Source: Synergistaceae bacterium (GTDB lineage: Bacteria > Synergistota > Synergistia > Synergistales > 79-D21). Taken from it: 40,354 nucleotides of DNA. A program made the translations under genes and the position numbers. Of the stretch, positions 8,374 through 16,302 are shown one piece after another. Position 1 is the first letter of the stretch. Each line of letters starts with the position of its first letter. The notes beneath the pieces are model-generated. The model saw nothing but the letters and a program-made list of their open reading frames with translations. It had not been told where the DNA came from and searched no databases. Location of the stretch: positions 1-40,354 of the forward strand of contig JAJUIT010000003.1 in the NCBI GenBank assembly GCA_029267465.1, written 5' to 3'.

Positions 8374-8874
8374 ATGAAGATCCAGGGGAAGGTCTGGAAA
8401 TACGGGGATGATGTGAACACGGACGTCATCTTCGCCGGGAAGTACACCTACACGATCAAGGATCGCGCCGAGATGGCCAAGGTCGCCCTGGAGGACCTGG
8501 ATCCGGAATTCACGAAAAACGCCCAGGCAGGCGACATCATCGTCGCCGGGAAGAACTGGGGATGCGGCTCCAGCCGCGAGCAGGCCGTCACCTGCCTGAA
8601 GGAGCGGGGCATCGGCGCCATCATCGCCAAGGGCTTCGCCCGGATCTACTACCGCAACTGCCTGAACGAGGGCCTGCCGATCATCGTGTCGCCCGAAGCC
8701 GTCGACGCGATCAACGCCGGCGAAACGGTGGAGATCGATTTCGACGCGAGCGAGATCAGGACCGCCGGCGGGAAGGTCTTCAAGTTCCCGCCCTACCCCG
8801 AGTTCGTCCGGGGCCTCATCGAGGACGGCGGGCTGATCCCCCACGTGAAAAAATCACTGGGAATTTCCAAGTAA
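8374..8874 (+). CDS. LeuD-type hydro-lyase small subunit 2
   Basis: DDVNTDVIFAGKYTYTIKD, GKNWGCGSSREQAVTCLKERG, FARIYYRNCLNEGLP. Confidence 0.92.
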   Translation: MKIQGKVWKYGDDVNTDVIFAGKYTYTIKDRAEMAKVALEDLDPEFTKNAQAGDIIVAGKNWGCGSSREQAVTCLKERGIGAIIAKGFARIYYRNCLNEGLPIIVSPEAVDAINAGETVEIDFDASEIRTAGGKVFKFPPYPEFVRGLIEDGGLIPHVKKSLGISK

Positions 8875-8880
8875 GCCCGA

Positions 8881-8905
8881 GGGCGCGGGGGGACCTCCCG
8901 CGCCC
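8881..8905 (+). other. GC-rich intra-operon hairpin between hydro-lyase small subunit 2 and the IDH-like gene
   Basis: GGGCGCGGG (8881-8889) pairs with CCCGCGCCC (8897-8905); no U-tract. Confidence 0.7.
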
Positions 8906-8941
8906 CGTTGAAACCACCAATTCAAGGGAGGGTAAAGCCGT

Positions 8942-10192
8942 ATGGATATCCGCAACGTTCTGAGAGTGAAAGAGATCAAGCCCCGCTACAAGGTCGCGTA
9001 CATCCCCGGAGACGACTCCGGTTTCGATGTCATGGAAGGCGCCATGATCGTGCTCCAGGCCATGGACAAGGCGTTCGGCCTGCCGATCGACTGGGTGCGG
9101 GCCGACATGGGCTGGTGCATGTGGGCAAAATCCTGCCAGGAATATCCCGAAGGCGACCCGAGGCGCAACACGGTTCCCGAGGAAACGAAGCAGATCCTCC
9201 GGGAGAGCGACGCCGCCCTCATGGCCGCCATCACTTCGAAGGCCGGCGTGAAAGGTTTCAAGTCCGCCATCCTGCAGATGCGCCAGCTCTTTGACCTTTA
9301 CATCAACCTGCGTCCCGCAAAGTCAATGCCCGGGATCACCTGTCCCCTGAAAGGCGACCCGAAGATCGACATCGTCATGTTCCGCGAGAACACCGAGGAC
9401 CTCTACGCGGCCGTCGAGTTCCGACCGACCCCGAAGGAACACTTCGATATGCATCCCGGCATGGCCCGCTTCAAGGACAAGGAAGAAGTCGCCGTTTCCT
9501 GGAAGGTCTTCTCCAAGGAAGGCTGCGAGCGCATCATCCGCGCCGCCTTCGAGTACGCCAAGGCCACCGGCCGGACCAAGGTCGTCTGCGCCACCAAGGC
9601 CAACGTCATCCGCGCCACGGACGGCATGTTCAAGGAGATCTTCCTGAACATGGCGAAGGAATACCCTGAAATCCAGGCCATCGACGAGAACGCCGACGCC
9701 ACCGCCATGTGGCTCATCAAGAACCCCCAGGATTACCAGGTCATCGTTACGCCGAACGTCTTCGGGGACATCCTCTCCGACGAGGCCAGCCAGCTCGTTG
9801 GCGGTATGGGATTCGCCCCCAGCGGCAACATCGGGAAGGACTTCGCCCTCTTTGAACCCAGCCACGGTTCCGTGCCGAAGTACGCCCACCAGTACAAGAT
9901 CAACCCCTGCGGCCTTCTGAACGCCGCCACCATGATGCTCGAGTACCTCGGCCTCGAAGAGGCCGCCAGGAAGCTCGAGGCCGCAATCAGCGCGGTCCTC
10001 GTTGAAGGCAAGGACCTGACCTACGACGTGTTCCGCGACAACGGCGATCCGGACTGGGAGAAGAAGGCCGTCTCGACGCTCGACATGGCCCGTGCCATCG
10101 CCCGAAAGATCCTTCCGGACTACGACAAGCACGATGCCGAAATCTCCGCGAAAGCGAAGGAGATGTGCGCCTGGGAGCACCTGCCCCAGTAA
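8942..10192 (+). CDS. Isocitrate/isopropylmalate dehydrogenase family enzyme, isocitrate dehydrogenase-like with NADP-type residues
   Basis: YIPGDDSG, QLFDLYINLRP, FRENTEDLYAAVEF, TPNVFGDILSDEASQLVGGMGFAPSGNIG, FEPSHGSVPKYAHQYKINP. Confidence 0.9.
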   Translation: MDIRNVLRVKEIKPRYKVAYIPGDDSGFDVMEGAMIVLQAMDKAFGLPIDWVRADMGWCMWAKSCQEYPEGDPRRNTVPEETKQILRESDAALMAAITSKAGVKGFKSAILQMRQLFDLYINLRPAKSMPGITCPLKGDPKIDIVMFRENTEDLYAAVEFRPTPKEHFDMHPGMARFKDKEEVAVSWKVFSKEGCERIIRAAFEYAKATGRTKVVCATKANVIRATDGMFKEIFLNMAKEYPEIQAIDENADATAMWLIKNPQDYQVIVTPNVFGDILSDEASQLVGGMGFAPSGNIGKDFALFEPSHGSVPKYAHQYKINPCGLLNAATMMLEYLGLEEAARKLEAAISAVLVEGKDLTYDVFRDNGDPDWEKKAVSTLDMARAIARKILPDYDKHDAEISAKAKEMCAWEHLPQ

Positions 10193-10214
10193 GTGCGGCA
10201 TTAGCGGACCCCGA

Positions 10215-10241
10215 GGGGCCCACTGCGCCGCGGTGGGCCCC
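10215..10241 (+). other. GC-rich intra-operon hairpin between IDH-like gene and citD
   Basis: GGGGCCCAC (10215-10223) pairs with GTGGGCCCC (10233-10241), extended inner pairing; followed only by TTTC. Confidence 0.7.
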
Positions 10242-10281
10242 TTTCGCATCGCAGAACGAAAACGCGAAGGAGGTTGCAACC

Positions 10282-10557
10282 ATGAAAACCGCACAGGCCG
10301 GAACCGTGGAATCCATGGACTGCCTTGTCACGGTTTCCGAAGCCGAGCCGGGTACGGGGCTTGTCCTCAACCTGGCCGGATCAAGCGTGGCCCGGTTCTC
10401 GAAGGCCATGGAAAAGGCTGTCCGCGAAACGCTTGAAGGCCTCGGGATCCGGGACCTGGCCGTCAGCGTGCAGGACAACGGGGCCCTGGACCTCGTTCTG
10501 AAGGCTCGGCTCGAAGCCGCGGTCGCCCGGCTGAAAGAAGGGGGCGAATCGGCATGA
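10282..10557 (+). CDS. citD: Citrate lyase-type acyl carrier protein (gamma subunit)
   Basis: AGTVESMDC resembles the prosthetic-group attachment region GTLESGD of CitD; DNGALDLVLKARLEAAVAR; starts at ATG 10282 after AAGGAGG. Confidence 0.88.
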   Translation: MKTAQAGTVESMDCLVTVSEAEPGTGLVLNLAGSSVARFSKAMEKAVRETLEGLGIRDLAVSVQDNGALDLVLKARLEAAVARLKEGGESA

Positions 10558-11441
10558 GGCTCCGCAGAACGATGCTCTACCTTCCCGGGAACAATCCCAA
10601 CATGCTTCTTCGCGGCCATCTTTTCGCTCCCGACGGGCTGATCCTGGATCTGGAAGACGCGGTCGCGGTCCGGGAGAAGGACGCGGCCCGCGTCCTGGTC
10701 AGGGACGTCCTGAAGCGCGGGGAGTTCGGCTCCTGCGAGGTCACCGTCCGAATCAACGGGCTGGACACCGAATACTGGAGAAAAGACCTGGAGATGCTGG
10801 TCCCGCTGGGCAGGCTGGACGGGGTGCGGGCTCCGAAGGTCGACGACGCCGCCACGGTCCGGCTCCTGGACGAAGCGCTCAGCGAGATCGAAGAGAAAGC
10901 CGGGATCGAGGTCGGCAGGATCAAGATTTTCTGCCTGCTCGAAACGGCGAAGGGGATCTTCAACACCTACGACATCGCCACGGCCTCTCCGCGAGTGGCG
11001 GCGGTCATCCCGGGAGGCGAGGACTTGACCGCAGACCTTCGCACAAACCGTTCTCCCGAGGGAACCGAGCTCGAAGGAATCCGCAGGTCCGTGATCGTGG
11101 CCGCCCGTGCTGCGGGCGTTGACGCCCTGGACACGGTGTTCCCGAGGATCACCGACGACGAGGGGCTGAGGCGGGAAACGGAATTCATCAAGCAGCTCGG
11201 CTTTGACGGAAAGAGCGTGATCCATCCGAACCAGATCCCGATTATCCACGACGTCTTCACTCCCACGGAAAAGGAGATCGAGCGGGCGCAGAAGATCGTG
11301 GCGGCCGCGAAGGAAGCCGCAGAACGAGGGCTGGGAGCCGTCCAGGTGGACGGACGGATGGTGGACGCCCCCGTGGTGAAGCGGGCTCTCTTCACGCTCA
11401 CCCGGGCGGGGCTCCTGGAGGAGGGAACCGAGCATGCCTAA
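10554..11441 (+). CDS. citE: Citrate/citramalate lyase beta subunit (CitE-like)
   Basis: RRTMLYLPGNNPNML, DGLILDLEDAV, LLETAKGI, KSVIHPNQIPI; ATGA overlap with citD. Confidence 0.9.
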   Translation: MRLRRTMLYLPGNNPNMLLRGHLFAPDGLILDLEDAVAVREKDAARVLVRDVLKRGEFGSCEVTVRINGLDTEYWRKDLEMLVPLGRLDGVRAPKVDDAATVRLLDEALSEIEEKAGIEVGRIKIFCLLETAKGIFNTYDIATASPRVAAVIPGGEDLTADLRTNRSPEGTELEGIRRSVIVAARAAGVDALDTVFPRITDDEGLRRETEFIKQLGFDGKSVIHPNQIPIIHDVFTPTEKEIERAQKIVAAAKEAAERGLGAVQVDGRMVDAPVVKRALFTLTRAGLLEEGTEHA

Positions 11442-12984
11442 AAACATCCTTGGACGCGAGATTCCAGAATTCATCGAAGGGTACGGGGAAACCCAACCCT
11501 TCATGGGAGCAAGTGCGCGAAAACCCGAGGGGAACAGGGCCGGCCCGAAACTTCGTGCAACTTTTGGCGACTGCACCAGCAAGGTCATCCCCGACCTGAA
11601 GGCCGCCATCGCCGCTTCCGGCCTGAAGAGCGGCATGACCGTGTCGTTCCACCACCACCTCCGTAACGGCGACTACGTGGTCAACGCCGTCATCGATGCC
11701 TGCGCCGAAATGGGCATCCGGGACCTGACCCTCTTCCCGACCGCCCTCTTCGGGGTTCACAAAAAATTGATCGAACACATCAAGAGCGGGGTCATCCGGC
11801 GGATCATGGGATCGGTCAATGGCCCGATCGGACAGATGGTTTCGGAGGGCGGGATGGACGTCCCCGTGGTCCTTCGCAGTCATGGAGGGCGTCCCAGGGC
11901 TGTCGTCTCGGGGGATGTGAAGATCGACGTGGCCTTCATTGCCGCACCCACCGCCGATGCCTACGGGAACATCTGCGGCTCCCAGGGGAAATCGGCCTGC
12001 GGCTCCCTTGGCTACGCCTTCACGGACGCGATGTACGCCGACTGCGTCGTGGCCGTGACGGACAACCTGGTCCCCTTCCCTGCCGCCCCGGTTTCCATCC
12101 CGCAATACTACGTCGATATCGTTGCCGTCATGGACAGCATCGGCGACCCGGCGGGCATCGTTTCCGGCACGACGAGAATCACCCGGGACCCCCTGCGCCT
12201 CCTGATTTCCAAGTACGCTTCCCGCCTGATCGAGGCCAGCCCCTACTTTAAGGACGGGATCAGCTTCCAGACCGGTGCCGGCGGCATTTCCCTTGCGGTC
12301 ACCGCATTCATGAAGGAAGCCATGAAAAAACGGGGAGTGCGGGGCAGCTTCGGTCTGGGCGGCATCACGGGGTACTTCGTGGACCTGCTCAAGGAAGGCT
12401 ACGTCGAGAAACTCATGGACGTCCAGTCCTTTGACCTCGAGGCCGTGAAATCCATCGCCGAGAACCCCAACCACATCGAGATTTCGGCTGACTGGTACGC
12501 TAACCCCTGGAACGCCGGAACGGCGGTCAACATGCTCGACGTGGTCATCCTGGGCGCCACGGAGATGGACCGGGACTTCAACGTCAACGTCAACACCGAG
12601 GCCGACGGCGCGCTGCTGCACGGGATCGGCGGACACCAGGACACCGCAGCGGGGGCCAAGCTCACCATCATCAGCCAGCCCCTGCTCCGGGGACGCATCC
12701 CCTGCGTGGTGGACAAGGTCTATTCGGTCACGACGCCCGGGGAAGTTGTGGATGCCCTGGTCACCGAGTACGGCGTCACGATCAACCCGCGGAGGCAGGA
12801 CCTCATCGACGCCTGCAAGGAGGCCGGGAACGTTCCCCTGGTCTCCATGGACGAACTCATCGCCCGGGCCCACGAGATGTGCGGACCCGCGGACCCCGTG
12901 GAAACGGAGGACCGCATCATCGGCGTCATCGAGTGGCGGGACGGAACGGTCATCGACGTCGTCCGGCAGTTGAAGAAAAAGTAA
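11434..12984 (+). CDS. citF: Citrate lyase alpha subunit (CoA-transferase subunit, CitF-like)
   Basis: SFHHHLRNGDYVVNAV, GSVNGPIGQMVSEG, APTADAYGN, GGHQDTAAGAKLTII; overlaps citE by 8 nt. Confidence 0.92.
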   Translation: MPKNILGREIPEFIEGYGETQPFMGASARKPEGNRAGPKLRATFGDCTSKVIPDLKAAIAASGLKSGMTVSFHHHLRNGDYVVNAVIDACAEMGIRDLTLFPTALFGVHKKLIEHIKSGVIRRIMGSVNGPIGQMVSEGGMDVPVVLRSHGGRPRAVVSGDVKIDVAFIAAPTADAYGNICGSQGKSACGSLGYAFTDAMYADCVVAVTDNLVPFPAAPVSIPQYYVDIVAVMDSIGDPAGIVSGTTRITRDPLRLLISKYASRLIEASPYFKDGISFQTGAGGISLAVTAFMKEAMKKRGVRGSFGLGGITGYFVDLLKEGYVEKLMDVQSFDLEAVKSIAENPNHIEISADWYANPWNAGTAVNMLDVVILGATEMDRDFNVNVNTEADGALLHGIGGHQDTAAGAKLTIISQPLLRGRIPCVVDKVYSVTTPGEVVDALVTEYGVTINPRRQDLIDACKEAGNVPLVSMDELIARAHEMCGPADPVETEDRIIGVIEWRDGTVIDVVRQLKKK

Positions 12985-13017
12985 GGGAAGAAGGAACGGA
13001 ACACCGGTGAAAAACAG

Positions 13018-13043
13018 GGGGAGGCGGCGAACACCGCCTCCCC
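13018..13043 (+). terminator. Bidirectional hairpin terminator between convergent genes
   Basis: GGGGAGGCGG (13018-13027) / CCGCCTCCCC (13034-13043); TTTCGTT on plus side, TGTTTTT on minus side. Confidence 0.7.
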
Positions 13044-13049
13044 TTTCGT

Positions 13050-13583
13050 TCACGGGCGGGGGAAAAACCAGATCGCCCAGAGGTTGCCGAGAAAATGGTA
13101 AAGAATGGACGGAGCGATGTCCCCGTGTCTCAGCCGGAGCGCTCCCATGACCAGCCCCGGGAAGAAGGTGAGCAGGTAGAAGGGGTCGGACCGGAACACC
13201 AGGTGGGAGAGGGCAAAGAGGACCGAAGCGCCCAGGACGGCCAGCAACGGGGAAAGAACCCGGGCCAGCAGCGTCTGGACCCAGCCCCTGAAAAACACTT
13301 CCTCGGAAACCGCGGCAACAAGACCGGCAGAGGCGAAGGACACGACGACCCGGAAGGGCACGACCCGCGGCCAGTCCTGGGAGGGCCAGCCCACGAAAAC
13401 CGCCGCCGTCAGAGGAGCCAGGGTCAGGGTTGACGCGATCAACGACTCGGCGATCGCCCGCCTGCCGGGGCGCAGCGCCAGTCCGTATCGCTCAAGCGGT
13501 TCTTGCCGGGCCATGGCCCAGAGGTAGGGTCCGAACAGCATCACGGCCACGGCGACAAGAGGTCCAAGCATGCCCGGAATCAC
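13050..13583 (-). CDS. CPBP/CAAX-type (glutamic-type) intramembrane protease
   Basis: Motifs SEEVFFRGW, FALSHLVF, ILYHFLGN; multiple TM segments; GTG start overlaps the stop of the upstream Lgt-like gene (GTGA). Confidence 0.88.
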   Translation of the reverse strand: MIPGMLGPLVAVAVMLFGPYLWAMARQEPLERYGLALRPGRRAIAESLIASTLTLAPLTAAVFVGWPSQDWPRVVPFRVVVSFASAGLVAAVSEEVFFRGWVQTLLARVLSPLLAVLGASVLFALSHLVFRSDPFYLLTFFPGLVMGALRLRHGDIAPSILYHFLGNLWAIWFFPRP

Positions 13584-14368
13584 CGGTTTTTCCTCCCCTC
13601 CCGGCTGCCAGCCCTGATTCGTGAAAGCGAGAATCCCAGCCAGAGAACGCCGAGCAGGAAAACCCCCAACCCCCAGGCCCTTGCCGAGGGCTCATCAAAA
13701 ACACCGTCCCCCCGGAACGGATCGACGACCAGGCGGACAAGCCCGTATCCGGCAAGAAATCCCGGCCAGAGGACCGCGACAGCAGGTCGTTCTTTTCCTG
13801 CAGAACCCAACTGGTTTTCGGTCCAGGCCAGAAGGGAAAGGAGCAGCACTCCCCCGGCCGATTCGTACAGCTCCGTCGGGTGCCTCAAGATCCCCGGGGG
13901 ATCGAAGGGGAAATGCACCGCCCAGGGCACCGCGGCCAGCTTCCCGTAGCAGCAGCCGTTCAAGAAGCACCCCCAGCGCCCCAGGGCAATGAGAGCCGCG
14001 GCCGGCAGGCTCGCGGCTTCAGCCAGGGACCAGAGGGGAATTTCCCTTTTCCTGAGAACAATCCAGGCCGTAAGCCCCCCGCCAAGGATGGCGGGAAGGG
14101 CGGAAAGTCCTCCTTCCCAGGGGCGCAGCAGCTTTTCCGGGTGCGCCGCGCTGGCCTCCCATTCAACCAGGATGTTTCCCAGGCGCGCCCAAACGAGGAT
14201 CCCCAGGAACCCCCAGAACAGGACAACGCGGACGTCCTCGTCTTCCAGACCGTAAAGCCGGACAGCACGCTTTCGGGTCCAGGTGAGGGCAAGCGCCAGG
14301 ACCAATGCCCAGATCACGGTATAGGTGTCGAGGACTGCGCTCCCCATCCTGAACAGCACTGGATGCAT
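13580..14368 (-). CDS. Prolipoprotein diacylglyceryl transferase family protein (Lgt-like, GRWGCFLNGCCYG variant)
   Basis: GRWGCFLNGCCYG, HPTELYES, GYGLVRLVVDPFRGD; start assigned to ATG 14368 (MHPVLFRMG). Confidence 0.85.
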   Translation of the reverse strand: MHPVLFRMGSAVLDTYTVIWALVLALALTWTRKRAVRLYGLEDEDVRVVLFWGFLGILVWARLGNILVEWEASAAHPEKLLRPWEGGLSALPAILGGGLTAWIVLRKREIPLWSLAEAASLPAAALIALGRWGCFLNGCCYGKLAAVPWAVHFPFDPPGILRHPTELYESAGGVLLLSLLAWTENQLGSAGKERPAVAVLWPGFLAGYGLVRLVVDPFRGDGVFDEPSARAWGLGVFLLGVLWLGFSLSRIRAGSREGRKNR

Positions 14369-14415
14369 CCGATCCCCCCAGGTCCAGCCGCGGAAAGTTT
14401 CGACCGGTGCGGATA

Positions 14416-14445
14416 TTGTACCCTTTTCCCGGGGAAGGCTATACT
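14416..14445 (+). promoter_or_regulatory. Candidate sigma70-type promoter for the subtilase-T2SS operon in the divergent intergenic region
   Basis: TTGTAC (14416-14421), 18-nt spacer, TATACT (14440-14445). Confidence 0.55.
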
Positions 14446-14487
14446 GAAACTTGGCAGGGAGTTCAGCTCGCCCCGGGAGGGATCGAT

Positions 14488-16302
14488 TTGCGACACTGTT
14501 CCATGAAAAGATTAACGGCATTGACGGTGGCGGTCGTTTGCCTTGTCTTCACCCTGGCGGCGTGGACCGGCTTTTCGAAAAGCGGAGATGCCGGGGAAAG
14601 ACTTCCCCGGGGAGCCTCGTTCGTCCCGGACGAAATCCTCGTCCAGCTCAAACCCGGCTACCGGCTGGAAACCGTGCTTTCAGCCCTCCCCATGCAGCTT
14701 GTCGCGGAGGAACCCGGGAAACCCGCACCTCGCGGCCTTGCGAGGCTGAAGATCCCGCGGGGAGAGACGGTCATGAACGCGGTATCGCTTCTGAAAGGGA
14801 AAGAAGGCGTCCTCTTCGCCCAGCCCAATTACGTCTACCGGGCCGCCGTTTTCCCGGACGACCCCAGCTACCCCAACCAATGGGCCCTTCCGAAAATCGG
14901 GGCCCCGACCGCCTGGGACCTGGCCACCGGCAGTTCGGACGTCCTCGTCGCCGTCCTCGACACGGGGGTTGACCTCAGCCACCCGGACCTTGCGGGCAAC
15001 CTCTGGACAAACCCGGATGAAATTCCCGGAGACGGCCTGGACAACGACGGCAACGGGTACGTCGACGACGTCCACGGCTGGAACTCGTCCGCCAATTCCG
15101 CGGATGTCCAGGACGATTTCGGGCACGGCACCCACGTCGCCGGAATCATCGGCGCCGTGGGCAACAATGGAACGGGCGTCGCCGGCGTGAACTGGAAAGT
15201 CGGGATCATCGCCGTCAAGGCAAACAAGGGGGACAGCTTCACCACGCTGGATCTCGCCAGGGGAACCGGCTACGTCACGGCCCTCAGGACGGGCAAGGGC
15301 CTGCCGATCGTGGCCGTCAACGCTTCCCTGGGAGCCGCCGTGTCCGAGGATCCCCTGCTGAACCAGGCCATCATAAATGCCGGCGAGGCAGGCATCCTTT
15401 TCGTCGCGGCTGCCGGCAACGACAACAGCGACAACGACCGGACGCCCTTCTACCCCTCCAGCCTGTTCAGGCCGAACGTGCTGTCGGTCGCCGCCACGGA
15501 CGAGAACGATGCCCTCGCGATCTTCAGCCTCCTCACTAACGAGGGCTCGAATTACGGACGACGGACCGTTCACCTTGGAGCCCCCGGCAAGTACATCGAG
15601 AGCACCTACTACTTCATAAGTACAAGCGCCGATACCCCGAGCGGTTATGAGAGACTAAGCGGGACCTCGATGGCGGCACCCCACGTGACCGGCATCCTGG
15701 CCCTCCTGAAGGCCCAGGATCCGAGCCGGGACTGGATCGCCCTGAAAAACAGGGTGCTTTCTACGGGAACCCCCTTGTCCGGCCTATCCTCGAAAACCAT
15801 AACGGGACGGCGCCTCCTGGCGGCCGGGGACGGTGCCTTAGGCGCCCTGACCGGAAGCGGCCAGACGGTGAAGTCCCGCCTTCGGCCCATCCCCGACAGC
15901 CTGGACCTGGAACAGGGAACGTCGCTGGACCTTGCCGCCCTGAACATCTCCGGGGAAGAATCCCTGGGGGACCTCCCCGTTTCGATCACCCGAAACGGAG
16001 CTTCCTACGGGACCCTCACCCTGAGGGACAACGGGACCGGGTTCGACCAGGCAGCGGGAGACGGGATCGCTTCCGCGACCTGGACGGTCCCCTCGTCGGC
16101 GAACAGCACCTACGTCTTCGCCTTCCCGGACGGGAACCTGACGGTGACGGTCGATCTCGCTGAAGAACCCCCCGCCCCGTCCGGCGGAGGCGGAGGGGGC
16201 GGCTGCAGCGCGGCCGGCGGCCTGGGACCGTTTTTCTTTCTCTGCATCCCAGCCGCACTCTTCGCCCTGAAAAGGAAGAAACCCGCGCCGCCTGACCGAT
16301 GA
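14488..16302 (+). CDS. Subtilisin-like S8 serine protease with signal peptide, propeptide and C-terminal sorting-type tail (Synerg-CTERM-like)
   Basis: Catalytic blocks VLDTGVDLSHPDL, GHGTHVAGII, SGTSMAAPHVTG; tail SGGGGGGGCSAAGGLGPFFFLCIPAALFALKRKK; TTG 14488 after GGGAGG, alternative ATG 14503. Confidence 0.92.
   Translation: MRHCSMKRLTALTVAVVCLVFTLAAWTGFSKSGDAGERLPRGASFVPDEILVQLKPGYRLETVLSALPMQLVAEEPGKPAPRGLARLKIPRGETVMNAVSLLKGKEGVLFAQPNYVYRAAVFPDDPSYPNQWALPKIGAPTAWDLATGSSDVLVAVLDTGVDLSHPDLAGNLWTNPDEIPGDGLDNDGNGYVDDVHGWNSSANSADVQDDFGHGTHVAGIIGAVGNNGTGVAGVNWKVGIIAVKANKGDSFTTLDLARGTGYVTALRTGKGLPIVAVNASLGAAVSEDPLLNQAIINAGEAGILFVAAAGNDNSDNDRTPFYPSSLFRPNVLSVAATDENDALAIFSLLTNEGSNYGRRTVHLGAPGKYIESTYYFISTSADTPSGYERLSGTSMAAPHVTGILALLKAQDPSRDWIALKNRVLSTGTPLSGLSSKTITGRRLLAAGDGALGALTGSGQTVKSRLRPIPDSLDLEQGTSLDLAALNISGEESLGDLPVSITRNGASYGTLTLRDNGTGFDQAAGDGIASATWTVPSSANSTYVFAFPDGNLTVTVDLAEEPPAPSGGGGGGGCSAAGGLGPFFFLCIPAALFALKRKKPAPPDR

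Noticed and set aside
5267-8874. Annotating the two LeuCD pairs as leucine biosynthesis
   Set aside because: No leuA or leuB-type partner here; neighbours are citrate-lyase-like and motif loops are non-standard.
9987-13053. Two ~550-aa minus-strand ORFs opposite IDH/citDEF
   Set aside because: Opposite well-supported CitD/CitE/CitF coding; typical GC-rich reverse-complement artefacts.
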